Assembly (NCBI RefSeq): GCF_019649055.1
Contig: NW_026570276.1
Coordinates: 372,001-436,000, forward strand
Direction of reading: 5' to 3'
DNA length: 64,000 nucleotides
Source of the DNA: Paramacrobiotus metropolitanus
Lineage: Eukaryota > Tardigrada > Eutardigrada > Parachela > Macrobiotidae
Position 1 is the first letter of the stretch. Each line of letters starts with the position of its first letter. Positions 32,202 through 44,130 of this stretch are shown in pieces. Made by a program: the position numbers and the translations under genes. The notes beneath the pieces were generated by a model. That model searched no databases, was not told where the DNA came from, and worked only from the letters and a program-made list of their open reading frames with translations.

Positions 32202-34036
32202 ATGAATGTCAGCTGGGACAGAGTGCACAATGCGACCGAAAACATGTACAGTGAAAAGCAGATGGATAAGGTAAATTACGCTTGTGCCTGGGTGTATGTC
32301 GGTCTGTTGATCCTGTGCACGGTGGGCAATGGGCTGAACCTGGCAGTGCTACTGCGCAGTATCCACACGTGGAGAGCTTCCGCGTGCCATTATATGATCA
32401 CCATCGCTATCACCGATCTGGGCGCTCTGTAAGTGTTAAATGATTCCAAACGTACGTTTCATACAGTGAACTGTCTCAAACGCCCGGGGAGTACCTAAAC
32501 GGTTGCGGAGAATTTAGTAACTAACTCCAATTTTGCATAAACTATGTACCCATTTTTTGTTGCATTTCCAATATTAGTATGAATCACACGCTTGAGAGCG
32601 GTTGTCTGCTATTTCTGTTTGAGAGAGAAATTTTTGTGGTCAAAAGCTTTTGCATAAGAGTTCTGTCTTTGTGATCGGACGTGTTTGTCTCACTGAATTT
32701 GTTGTATACGTTTAGTACGATAGTATGTTGTTCTTTGATAACTGATTGGTAAAATTATGCAACTCGACGCACTGCAGGTGGTTGGCGCTGCCTTTCTTCC
32801 TGCACATGCTCAGCCAAGGACGGGTTGAATATGCACCATCGATTGAGTTCGGGATTGTGCCCTGGCTGGATGACGTCAGCATGTGGCTGTCCGATTGGTT
32901 GGTTTTCATTATGTATGGCGAAATTCGAAACAGCTTTGCTGGGGCTTTTCTCCACCTCAATCGAGGCGAAACCCTGTCACTTCTCAAAACACGCATAACT
33001 TTTGCAGGGTGTTAGTGGCATTTTCTTGGGAACGTCTCCTAGTGATCATCAGTCCCTTTCGTTTCCAATGGCTACAGAGAGTCTCTGTGGCGCGGATAAA
33101 CATCCTCATTCTCCTCGTCTTGTCGCTGGCTATGAACATGTTTAATTTTGTGGTCAACTATGAAGGTCCGCATTATCACTTGATCGGCGCACGGTATGGC
33201 GCCGATGCGACAAGCGGTGAATCTATGAAATGGTTCCGGCAGTGGCATGTACTCCACGAAAAAGCCAAAGTAACCACTACAGAAATAATTTTGCACAACA
33301 CAACAATCATGTAGTTATCTGACTCCGTTGAAGTAGCATCCATCACTTGTTTTCACAGCATTTTCCTCGGTAGAGCGCCGTGACTGATAATTATTCACAC
33401 TGCACATAATTTGACTTTGAATATTCTGTTTGTTCTTCTAAGCTTTTTTCTTTAAAATTAATTTTTGTGTTTTGCTTGCTCCTTGATATTTAAATTATGG
33501 CATTTTGTTTTCAGATTATAGTGCGGCTGATGACCTTCCTGTTAATTCTTATTCCCAGCTGCACGCTGATTCTCTTTCTGGCAGTTCACCGTCGCTCCCT
33601 TGTCGCCAAAATGCGCGTGGCCCAAACCGCAGGCAACAACGAACGGAAAACGAAGGCCGGCATCAACATGAACAGCGCCGCTTCACAGAAAACCTTTAAC
33701 ATTATCCTGCTCAGCAGCGCCATCCTATATTTGATTACCCGCGCACCCAACACTTTCCAGATGTGCGCAGTCGCCGGAAACAGTTCCATCGGTCTGTATA
33801 ATCTCGACACTTCCGTGACGAATATGGCTGACAACTTTATCAACCTGATGATGCTGGTGGGGTATGCCATGACGTTCTACGTGTACCTCCTCATCGAACG
33901 GCAATATCGACACCGTTTTATGGCGCTTGTCGTACGCCCAATATTGTCCTGCTGCAAGCTAACGCTACATAATCGAAAGGATAATCACGTCCAAGGTGCG
34001 AACTCTACGATAACAAACTCCACAATGGTTGTCTAA
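32202..34036 (+). CDS. rhodopsin-like GPCR, family 2, gene A (4 exons, 376 aa)
   Basis: Exons 32202-32428, 32778-32897, 33008-33269 and 33515-34036 join in phase 2, 2, 0. Exon 1 holds TM1 (LLILCTVGNGLNLAVLLRS, where GN matches the class A Asn of TM1) and TM2 (SACHYMITIAITDLGAL). Exon 2 holds loop 1 and the start of TM3. Exon 3 holds the TM3 end with FSWERLLVI, so Trp-Glu-Arg stands where D/E-R-Y is expected, then TM4. Exon 4 holds TM5-TM7 and the tail, with LSSAILYLITRAPNTFQMCA in TM6 and MTFYVYLL in place of NPxxY. N-terminal glycosylation sites (NVS, NAT). No frameshift. Ligand unknown; a chemoreceptor role is inferred from the tandem cluster. Confidence 0.85.
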
Positions 34037-35415
34037 TGTCGCTTTTCCTTCTTTCGGGTTTTTTGAAGTTTGAGCACTCCTCGTTTTGTTTGGAATATTC
34101 ATGGGAAAACCAGTATTTCTGCTGCAGAAATTGTTGACGCTGTCCATCTGCATTTAAATTCTGTACCTACTCTAGAAATTGGGCTTATTTTATTTTGTTT
34201 ATCTGAAATAGATTTTTCACTACATAAACTGTTGTCTGTAAGTAAATGCATTGTCATTGTTTTGTTATTTCACATAGCACTTCTGTAACCCGTTAGGGTG
34301 TTTGTTCTAGACTGGTATGCTAGACAAAAAACCGGTCGTTAATTGCACGTGGACAGTATTATTGCTGAAGCGCTCGATTATCATGCATAACTGCATACCA
34401 GAGTCTGCTGATTCCGGGCGGTATTTCCGCTGCAGGTGGTTTTCGTATGACATGATTTACAGCGTATTTGGAAATAAGTTGTTTCGCAGCTTTCAGTTCA
34501 GCACTTACAGAGTAGCTACTTGATAATGGTCAGCTGAATATCAAAAAGCACGATTGTGCCGGACGAAATGGAGCTGATCCGCATGCTGATCAGCTAGAAT
34601 TATTATAGCACGTATATATCTGTATAGCTTCCAGAATCCTTCACGAAATCACGATCTGTTCTGACACTTCATAAATCATAAATTATTACTGCTTAAGCGC
34701 TTGCCAGAAAGCCGGAATTCTCTCCAGAAAACCGACCCACATCCCAGCGATTGCAAAACATGATGATTACCAGAAGGAAAATATTACCACGAGTAAACCT
34801 AATGTTGCGTAAAAAACAGCGGTCTCAATATTTTTTTTAAGAACTATCACTATTTTTCTCGGAATAGCTAAGGCAGGTGTTCCAGAAAGTCAAGGTGCAG
34901 TGTATGTCCAAGGTTGGCTGGGAATTTTACAAAGCCGTAGCTGAGAACAGACAAGGAGAAGCACGGCAGACAGAATTTCGATGCCGTTGATGCAACATTA
35001 GATAGATTTTTCACACAGTGTGGATAGTGAAGTCGTCAGATAGCAAAGCTCTGCCTTCTGTTCGTAATTCATCTAAAAATTCATAAAAAAAATTGAAAAC
35101 CAGAGATAATGCAAAACAATCAAGTCGCCATTCTCTTTCTGTTTTCGAATGCAGAGCATGCAGTATGTGAATATGTGAATGTGGCTACATCCATTATATA
35201 CTGTGTCTGTGTAAGCGTTTCGAAAAATTTTATTTAGGCCATATTCCAAAGAATTCGTCAGCTTATAACTGTCGTATAATTTGTCGTATCTAATGTGTAT
35301 TATAAATTGCACAGTGTTAGTGTTCACACACTAAACCAAGCACCATCGCATATTGTGGGGCATTTTCAAGATGAGCCTTTTCTATGCTGTACATTCGGCA
35401 TCTTCGGCTTTTCAG
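34037..35415. other. intergenic spacer
   Basis: No gene seen. Exons 1-3 that would belong to the decayed exon at 35.4 kb are absent. Confidence 0.4.
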
Positions 35416-35833
35416 ATTGCTGTGCAGCTGCTGACCTTCCTCTTTATTCTTATTTCCAGCTGCACCCTAATTGCCTTTCTCGCCCCCCATCGCCGCTCCA
35501 AAATCAGTAAAATGCGCGTGGCTAACGCAGCCAACAGAGCGGAAGCTTCCAGAAAACCCCCCCCACGAATGTCGCAGCATGGCGTTACTGCCATCCTCCA
35601 TAGCAGCGCCTGTCTCTATCTCGAGCGCACCACACACGTTCCAAATGTGCGCCGTGGCCATCAACGATACCAGCTTTCGCTACGACGCCCACGATTCCGT
35701 GAAGGTCGTTGCCGATGCCTTCATCCACTTTGCCACCTCTATGCGTTGAACTTTTATGTGTATCTTAATTACTACCGAGAGACAGTGTCGACGGCGTTTC
35801 GTTGAGCTGGTTTCTCGTTCACTGCTGCTGTAA
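35416..35833 (+). pseudogene. GPCR family 2, isolated decayed last exon
   Basis: It begins behind an acceptor (cttttcag) with IAVQLLTFLFILISSCTL, the TM5 of the family. The frame then shifts: TFQMCAVAIND reads in a second frame, LNFYVYL in another, and RRFVELVSRSLLL in yet another before TAA 35831-35833. At least three indels. No preceding exons. Clearly dead. Confidence 0.85.
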
Positions 35834-37491
35834 GTAGCACCGCGGCCCGGTGCTACGTCTCCAAACGGAGGGTTAAAGCATCAGTACAACCACCGCAATT
35901 TACGCAGTCAACATCTTTATAACATCGCTAAATTAATTTTTCCATAGAGAAGAGAAATGGATCGGTGCATGGTATTAATTTTATAAACGTCCAAGAAAAT
36001 TCGCACCTTTGTGCACCCCAAAACACGTCTTGTATTGTTCGATATACGATTTTTTGTGGCTAAATAATTTGATTATTTCGGCTTGAAACCGCTTGTATCA
36101 CTTGAGTCTTAGAAGATATGGAAAAACTATGAGGGTCATGCACGTATTACCCGATCCCCTGGAAACTTTGTTGAAGTTATTCAGGTTTGCACACTTGGAA
36201 CACTTCCATCTTTGCAGACAATTGGGATCTTAGGGTAGGCTATTATTTACTTGTACAAGTGTTTAAAGTAGAGGGAGGGAAACAAAAATATCGCGTAACA
36301 GGTTATAATATTTAAATATGCACGGCAAAGAAAATCAAGGCCAATTTTAACAAGTCATCGTTACCGCTGCGTAAAATGATCAGGAGAGCCTTCAATTTAA
36401 TGAATCTATAAAAGTACATGTACACTGCATCTGTGTGTTTCCATGCATTGTTAGTGGGGATTGCCCCATTAACCAAGAAAATATTAACAATACTTGAGTA
36501 TGAAACTACTAAATTATTGACGTAGATCTGCTGGATGACTGGTCCGAAAACAAAAAATCATTTGAATACTGCAGTAAAAGATCCCTACACGGCTTCTGGG
36601 GGGTTTTATTTTTATGTTTTCAAAATTACTGTAAGCCGGCACTTGAGAGACATTACAGGAAAAATAATTATTGTCTCTAGCACTGACCAAGCAATAAATA
36701 TTTCGGAGCAGTTGTTATAATTGGCAGATGTCATCGAATATTCCACCATAATTATTTGACTGATAACTGCAACGGGAAGCCTCTTTTATATTGTTGCGGC
36801 CGATTTATTCCGCGCAATTAACACGGAATTTTAAGCCTCTTAAACGGTCTTATCCTACCTGGAATAAACCTTATCCCACTGAGCTGTGCACGTGTATGTG
36901 GTCGCTCTCGCACCACTAACTTGGTCCCCCAGTGTGCCGTAAGTGGAATAGCAGCCCGTCTGCCAAACATTTCCTAGGTATAATATTAAAGGATTATTTC
37001 TGATCGAAACATTCATCCCGCTGCTTTCGAAACAGGACATCTGACAGTGGGTGCAGTAGTGTGGTACTAGTGCGCGGCATCATTTCCATTTATCGTGTCA
37101 TCTGGACCATGGACTGTCAAGCGTGTACAACAAGAATCATTTGTAATTGTGCGGTAATCCGTGATTTAAAGTCCCAAAAGAATATAATTGGTTATTAATT
37201 TTTCAGTATTTAGGCAAATCTCAAAGATCCCATCAGCAGCACTTTGGGTCTACTCTGTATTCGCTCTATACGCAGCGCGTCGGATTACTTCGGGCACTTG
37301 CGAACACTTCCGCCAGCATTCATTTCGGCCACCGCTCGTTTCGTCTCCCACGAGTGCATCCGGGACACAAATTTTCTTAGTTTTCTTATGTTTTTTTTAG
37401 ATCTTTTATCTTTTCTTAGGTTTTCTTACTTTCAACGAGACTTGTTCGCTAGACACTGCTAATCAAGTACTAATAGCACACAAATTTCGCC
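35834..37491. other. intergenic, upstream of GPCR gene B
   Basis: No convincing gene. AT-rich; short ORFs only. Confidence 0.4.
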
Positions 37492-39182
37492 ATGGACAAC
37501 GCTACAGCTGTGTTTACCCCGTCAGCACCATTGTCTAGCGTATCCAGCAATCATATTATGAGCATGCTCAATGAAAGTCATGCAGGGGAAGAGGAACATA
37601 TACCCAGGATGTGTGTTGACCATTGTCTATATACCAACCGCCAATTGCGCGACACTTACCGTTTATGTCGAGCTATGTATTTCGGCTTGTTGGTCCTGTG
37701 CACCGTGGGTAATGCATTGAATCTGGTGGTTCTTACACGCAGTATACCTACATGGAGGACATCGGCCTGCCATTACATGATCGCCATAGCTGTTGCTGAT
37801 ATAGCAGTATTGTAAGCCAGCAAAAAAATTTCATATAATTTATTCTACTACTTATATTTCTAACGGTTTTTCCTATATCGATCGCTTTCTTTGCATTATC
37901 AAATTATGCAGAAATTTAAGCCCGTATTGGGTTAATTGCACAATACTCAGAATCTGTACAGAGTGTTTTACTCAGTTTCCTTTGCAGATGGCTAGGTTTA
38001 TCCAGCTTCTCATCAGATCAACAGTTAATGGAGGTTGCGGTCGGGCCCGCACGTACGCTCTTTGTTCCATGGTTTTCGGATGCTTCAATGAGCTTATCCG
38101 ATTGGTCAGATTCTCGAAAAATCAAAACTGCGAGATTTTGCATTAAAAAGTTACCTTTGTAGGATCCTGGTCGTCTTCTCTTGGGAGCGGCTGCTGGTGA
38201 TTGCGAGCCCCTTCCGCTTCGGATTTCTGCAACGCATTTCCACGGCGCGTTTAATCATAGTCGTTCTCGTCATCTTTGCACTGGCATGCCACATGTTCGA
38301 TTTTGTAACTCACTACTTCCCGTTCATGCACAAATTTTACGGCTACATCGTCTCTGATCCAGAATGGTTTGTTCCATGGCTCAAAATAAACTATCTCGGG
38401 CTGGTATGTACATATATAATAAGTTTACCTTATCGTGCACAGAGTTACCTAATTGCGTAATAAAATGAATAAATAAATCATTTTGAATTATTTTACAAAA
38501 TAATTATGCAATTTACTCCTTTTATTTGTTTCAATATAATTTACAGAGCGTGACTAAAGTTGAGATGTAATATACCGACGACGACGTACGTACTCGTACA
38601 TTAAAGCTATATGTGATGCTTGCAAAACACGTCGATCGTGTCGTACTAGATTCTCATGATAATCTGTTGTATTTGCAGATAATCGCGCGTATTCTGACAT
38701 TTGTGCTTATCGTGATTCCCAGTGTATCTCTGATTATCTTCCTGTCTCGTCAACGACAATCTGAATTTGGTCAAATGCGCCGCTTGCAGAGAACCAACAT
38801 CGAGGCAACCGCGGCGGCTTCCGCTAACAAAGCTTTATCGCAACACGCAACCAATGCCATCTTGCTCAGCAGTGCACTGCTGTATTTCCTCACGCGCACT
38901 CCAAAGTTTTTCGATTTGTGCACCCAGGCGCTACCGTACGGCCTAAACTGGATACTATTCCAGGATCCGAGTATACGTCGTCTCATGGAACCAATTTTCC
39001 TTGTAACAGCTTATATGGGATATTCGATGAATTTCTACGTCTACCTGTTAACCGAGCGTCAGTACCGACAGCGATTCATTGAAGTTATGGTTCATATACT
39101 GCGACATCTATGTTTCGCCGCAATCTCTACGAAAAGTGGCAAACTGCAACTTCAAAATGCGGAAATGGAAGCAAAAATGTAA
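37492..39182 (+). CDS. rhodopsin-like GPCR, family 2, gene B (4 exons, 393 aa)
   Basis: Exons 37492-37811, 37988-38104, 38163-38403 and 38679-39182, same phases as gene A. It is the most divergent intact member. The N-terminus is longer, with several Asn-x-Ser/Thr sites. TM1 is LVLCTVGNALNLVVL and TM2 is SACHYMIAIAVADIAVL. The TM3 end is FSWERLLVIASPFRF. TM7 is MNFYVYLLTERQYRQRF. The exon 2 donor reads GATTG|GTCAGA; it proves the unusual donor position used across the family, because no other GT is available. Intact frame. Ligand unknown. Confidence 0.85.
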
Positions 39183-40130
39183 CAGGCGACCATCCAGCAG
39201 CTTTAGAATTGCTGTTTTTGCAATGACACTGCTAATATCCCACCGGAGAAAACATTATTCAGAAGGAAGCAAGGTGTCATTTCACGTTGAAAACAACCTG
39301 AAAGAACCATCCTGACCAATATGAGTATTCCCAATTTTCTTACGCTACGGAAAGGTCGGCTGCATACAGATGTTCACTGCTTGTGCCAATCTATCAACGA
39401 TTTACAAATGTTTCTGTTAATGCCGCTTGGTCCATACAAATGAAACATTATATCGTGTTGTGCTTAATTGAGGCCGGTTTTTTTGGCGTTATGCACCACT
39501 CGCTGTTTCCATTTGCATTTTAGAATTTTATGGGTTAAACTATGTTGATAATCCTAGTATTATTGTGCACAGGTCTGTCTGTTGAGCATGCTTGTATGAG
39601 TTCTGTCTGTATTAGAATATTCCCATTCGGCTGGCTAAGTAGCGTCAAAAGTTTACATTAAGGACTGTCATGCAGTTCCTTTTTTACTTACCAGCTCCCT
39701 GTTTAGTTTACACTGTACTCGTAAGACCTTATGTTGCTAAATTTGTTTGATGCTACTGCGTTATTTTGGAAACGCTTAAGAAATATGACAGAGAAACAAA
39801 AGTTGTCGCAAAGAAACATTGACACATGAGAGCAAAACTAAGTTTCATTTTATAAAATACGTACATGAAACGGAAAGCGTTATGGTAAACCTCTAAAACG
39901 TGCGACAAATTACTCTAATGGGCCATGCTCAGTTTGTAGTTTACAAAATGTGTTCTCTCCGATTAAAAGAGATATATACAATACATAATTATAACATTAT
40001 CGAGTCTGGCATGGGAGCTTCCGCATGACTTCAAATCACGCTTAAATAGGCCACTGTAATAGCGACAGAGTATGTTTACGCCGGCTGTACTGGAAAAACC
40101 GGAAGAAACATTCACCCGGGAGGGCCACAC
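39183..40130. other. intergenic, no gene seen
   Basis: AT-rich spacer with no recognised feature. Confidence 0.4.
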
Positions 40131-40873
40131 TATAGGGGGAATTCAGTGTCGCACTCTACATCTCCCCTGTACTGCTCCAGTCATCCGTACGGACTTTCAC
40201 GTCATGGCTGAACAGGGCTTTTAAAACGCGCCACATTTATACCTGCACATTGATGCAGGTACATCTACAGTGCAAATTTTATTAATTTATTCATTTTACT
40301 AATGCGGATTGCATATCCATCGAAATATTAATAACGAACAAAACTTTTGAGATGAGGTTATCAATTAAAATTCGAATTGTACTGAGTTCTTAACAATTAT
40401 TAACATTATTGTTGGAAAAACAAATGCTGTGGACATCCGGCGCGTGACGCAGGTGGCACCGCCCAGTGTGGCACCGTGATTTGGCTCACGTTTTGAGAGT
40501 TTTCGAAATCTTCCAATCTTTTGATTTTCGATTTTCGGGCGAAAAAGTGGTTTCTTCTGGGCAACTTTGGTTGCAAAATGAAGAATAAGTTACGGGAATC
40601 ATTTTAAGTGATAAATGTTCCGTTTTGAACCAGATTCGAGCACACTTCAGGGATTCTGCCTGTGCGACGCACAACAAAATTCAAATTCTGCAGTGATTGC
40701 AGCACTTGGTTGATTATCATTGTGCCGTACGCCGTATGTACAGTACTTGCATTAATGTGCAGGTATAAAAGCAGCGCTTTGAAAACCCCTGTTCAGCCAT
40801 AACGTGGCAGTCCATACGGATGACTGGAGCAGTACAGGGGAGATGTAGGGTGCGACACTGAATTCCCCCTATA
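40131..40873. mobile_element. MITE-like element with about 130-bp inverted repeats
   Basis: The left arm starts TATAGGGGGAATTCAGTGTC and the right arm ends with its reverse complement. Shared inner blocks include CATCTCCCCTGTACTGC, GTTCAGCC and TACCTGCACAT. Ends are flanked by TATA, so a TA-type target is likely. The loop has no transposase. A 63-codon minus ORF inside is not convincing. Confidence 0.75.
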
Positions 40874-41372
40874 TGTACAAGCTAGGTATGCCAACCGTAC
40901 ATTCATTTGTTATAGCGGCCCACTAACACACGGATCCCTACGTCTACAATATTACTGAAATTTAAGACTGTAGCAAACTGAAAACTTGATCATTGTGCAG
41001 CACATTGTAAGCCACCGGAGCATCAATCCCAAACAAATTCTGCTGGTTATTACTAGTCCATATTTAACGTCGTACTGCGTACTGAAGCGGGAAATCTGTC
41101 GGCATTTCGTCTCCCTGATCACAATGCACCGTTTAATCTTAAATATTCATGACTAGTCACTACCACTGCAGCTCGCAAAGGATATTGAGAATAGCCCTTG
41201 CAAAATTGATGATTCCAGTTTTTCCATCAGGGCTCATAATTACTTATCGCTTATCGGTATCCCAGCATTGCTTTACTGTTGTTTAAGTACATACTATTCT
41301 TAAATAGCACTCGATCTTAACAGTTTACTGTAAACACATGGCATGTGATGCACAGAAGCAATAACCAAAATT
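40874..41372. other. upstream region of family 3 GPCR
   Basis: No feature recognised; should hold the promoter of the gene starting at 41373. Confidence 0.35.
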
Positions 41373-42660
41373 ATGCAAGAAACTAGAAGACCGATGTTGC
41401 CGCTGAATTTATCCCAAGAAAACTTAACAAATCAGACAAATATCTGGAGAGCCCATCGCAATGGAATTCCAAAATATCCGATTGCTGGCGATAACCCGTA
41501 CACTCGTTGGCTGGGTCCTTGGTTTACGGTGACTATTATACTGATTATTTTTGGGACGATCTGTTTTATTGGTCTGATTGGTATCATAATAAAGAAACGC
41601 CAGTTTCGGACTGGCTGTCACTTACTGATTCTTCAGCTCCTAAGCATCGAGTTAATAATGACCTTCACGATCAATCTAATCATTGCACTAAAAGACTTCT
41701 ATTTGTTGCGTTTAACGGCGTACGGATGCAACGTTACCGACCAGCTCGGTTTCGTGTTGGTCGCGGTGGGACAATGGACATCCCTTTTCTTAGCCATCAA
41801 TCGCCTCATCGCGCTGTCGTATCCACGCTACTATGCACTGCATCTGAATCGTACACCGGTTGTGATTACCATTGGCTGCTTAACTTGGCTGATTCCCATC
41901 GTCACCTGCATTCCGGTATTGCTACCGTTTGTTAACGGATTGAGTTTGTCGCTGTGGCAGACATGTACGATTCAACCAGTGTCAGCCTCTGGACGGAAAA
42001 CTCTGACAGGTGTGATGACGGTTTGTGTTTACTTCCCGTTGGTTGCCTCGCTGCTGATTTACGCCACGCTGTTGCTACGGTATTCGCGGCGAATTCGTAG
42101 TGTTAGCATGATCGATACGGTGCCGGGTGCGGTATCCACGCGATACCGGCGCCGCCTGCAGATGGCTGTGACGCTACTGATGGCTTCGATGTGGTACCTT
42201 TGCTGTTTCCTCCCGCACTGTACACTCTCCTCCATTACGGCGGGATTCTACGCATCGCATCTGCGTTTACATCTGTGGATGCGGACGCTGTATTTTATGG
42301 CCAGCATCGGCACACCGGTATGTGTATTTCTTTTACTACGTTAATGATCCCATACAGACAGATTCCTGTTGACTTTTTATAGCCGTTTTGTAGACGTTTT
42401 TGTAGACAGATAAATTTTATAAACGTTGCTGATTTTTACATCATTATAAAATATGATTATTTTTTATGATCACATAATGTGATCATCAATGGTGATTCAC
42501 ATTTGATGTATTTTGGAGGTATGGTTCGAACTTGTAGGTTGTTTTCTTTGTGGTGGGCAAAGACTATCGCAACGGCCTGCGCGACCTGTGGAACTGGACT
42601 CGGAACGGCATTACTACAGTGTTCAATACGATGAAGCAAACTTTAACTTTCAGCGGCTAA
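41373..42660 (+). CDS. rhodopsin-like GPCR, family 3 (2 exons, 355 aa)
   Basis: Exon 1, 41373-42317, and exon 2, 42538-42660, join in phase 0 between CCG|GTATGT and TTGTAG|GTT. Exon 1 covers the N-terminus (NLS, NLT and NQT glycosylation sites) and TM1-TM6. Exon 2 completes TM7 as GTP-VVFFVVGKDYRNGLR and a tail with NWT. The TM3 end is INRLIALSYPRYYALHLNR, with Asn in place of Asp/Glu of DRY. GTPVVFF replaces NPxxY. Without exon 2 the ORF would end GTPVCVFLLLR, giving an incomplete TM7. The Asn-Arg motif and Pro-Val/Ile-Val-Phe-Phe TM7 suggest a distant link to family 1. Ligand unknown. Confidence 0.85.
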
Positions 42661-43430
42661 ATAATCATACAGATACGCGCAAAACTGAAAAATATGAGTG
42701 AAACTTAAATCTTCCCCGTACAGGTGAATGCGGTGATTTCAGGGACATTTTTTCGTCGGTCGATCTTGAATTTTGTGATAAATAACTCGTTTGCTCTTTC
42801 CTTTGACAGACAATTTATCGGCATAGTAACAAATGAAGGAAAGCGGTGAAACGATGTAGTAAGCGAGACAGCTAGGTTTCGTGGTTAATACGTAATGATA
42901 TTACGAGTATATTAGTCATCCGGTGTGATATGCATTATTCGATTTCTTTATTGCGGTTTGTGTGCTTCTGCTTATGCCTCTGCGCTTACGGCCTCAGTCG
43001 TACAACGGTACTCGAGAAAGCATCTACATTGTTTCGTTGTTGTCTGTTTTAACAATAGAGTAGGCTTTATTTAGGGTGCTTATTACCCGATTTAACGTCA
43101 AAATGCGTTGGTGATATTACTCGACTTCCGCTTAAGTCGGACACGTAGCCGAAAGACAGACGTTATGTCGCTGAAAATAGCACATATGTGTGCTTATTTC
43201 CAGTCAATCATAAGAAGAAGCTCCTTTCTAAGAATCATCACTCCGCAAATTTAACGATGTTCAAGACAATATTCCGTTGTTGATTCGATTTACATATACT
43301 GCACTCCTTCTCATGACTGCGTACGACAGCAGGAACTAGTCTGATCAGCATCATCCGATCACCGGTCTAAATAGCACCAGCTGGAACGCACATATTGAGG
43401 ATGCACCAGCTGCTCATTTTCGGCCGCATC
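42661..43430. other. intergenic spacer
   Basis: Near 43150 it has GTAGCCGAAAGACAGACG, related to the conserved block upstream of GPCR genes D and E. No gene. Confidence 0.4.
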
Positions 43431-44130
43431 ACAATGCTAATTACTCCCAACATGACATATATAGCAGTGCCCAGATTGATATGCTAATAGTATCTTTGCC
43501 TGCCTTTGGGCGTCCATGTTGATCCTCTGCACCATCGCCAATGCGCTCGATATAGTCGTACTGTTGCGCAGCGCAAAAACGTGGAGAATGTCCGCTTGTC
43601 ATTACATGATCGCCACCGCCGTGGCTGATTTGGCATCTGTGTAAGTGCATCATTCGAATGGTTGATTAGATTCAAAACGTTTTTTAAAATGTTTGCCAAC
43701 ATATAAAGTCGATGTTGTAGGTGGTTGACATTTCCGTATCTCCTTTCGCTGGTGACCCATGGACGGATGCAGCTTTTACACCTTCAGTTGCTTTCGGTTT
43801 GGTCCCGTGGATAGATGACACATGCATGTGGTTTTCTGATTGGTTAGTAAAAGAATTACTGTAGAAGCAATCTTAGAAATAACTTAATAACAGACCTATT
43901 AAACTTAATAACAGACATACTAAATTTTGCACGAACGTTTATTTTACAATCGACGGACTGCCTCTTTTGCATTTGGTGACCGAACTTGATGAAATTCTTA
44001 CACTGCAGGGTTCTGATGGTGTTTTCTGGGAACGCCTACTGGTGATCAGCAGCCCACTGCGTTTCCGCGGCTTACAGCGTGTATCGAAAGCGCTTTATGG
44101 ACGTCATTGTCCGGCCACTGTTATCCTGTT
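43431..44130 (+). pseudogene. GPCR family 2, gene C, frameshifted and lacking its last exon
   Basis: Three exons are recognisable. Exon 1 (about 43431-43640) has NYSQHDIYSSAQID, then after a frameshift LILCTIANALDIVVLLRSAK and SACHYMIATAVADLA. Exon 2 (43721-43842) is 122 nt instead of 120 and shifts frame before SVAFGLVPWIDD. Exon 3 (from 44009) has lost one base in the codon run for FSWER. After about 44130 similarity stops, and no exon 4 is found. Splice sites are still in place (donor GTAAGT after exon 1, GTTAGT after exon 2). A non-functional relative of genes D and E. Confidence 0.85.
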
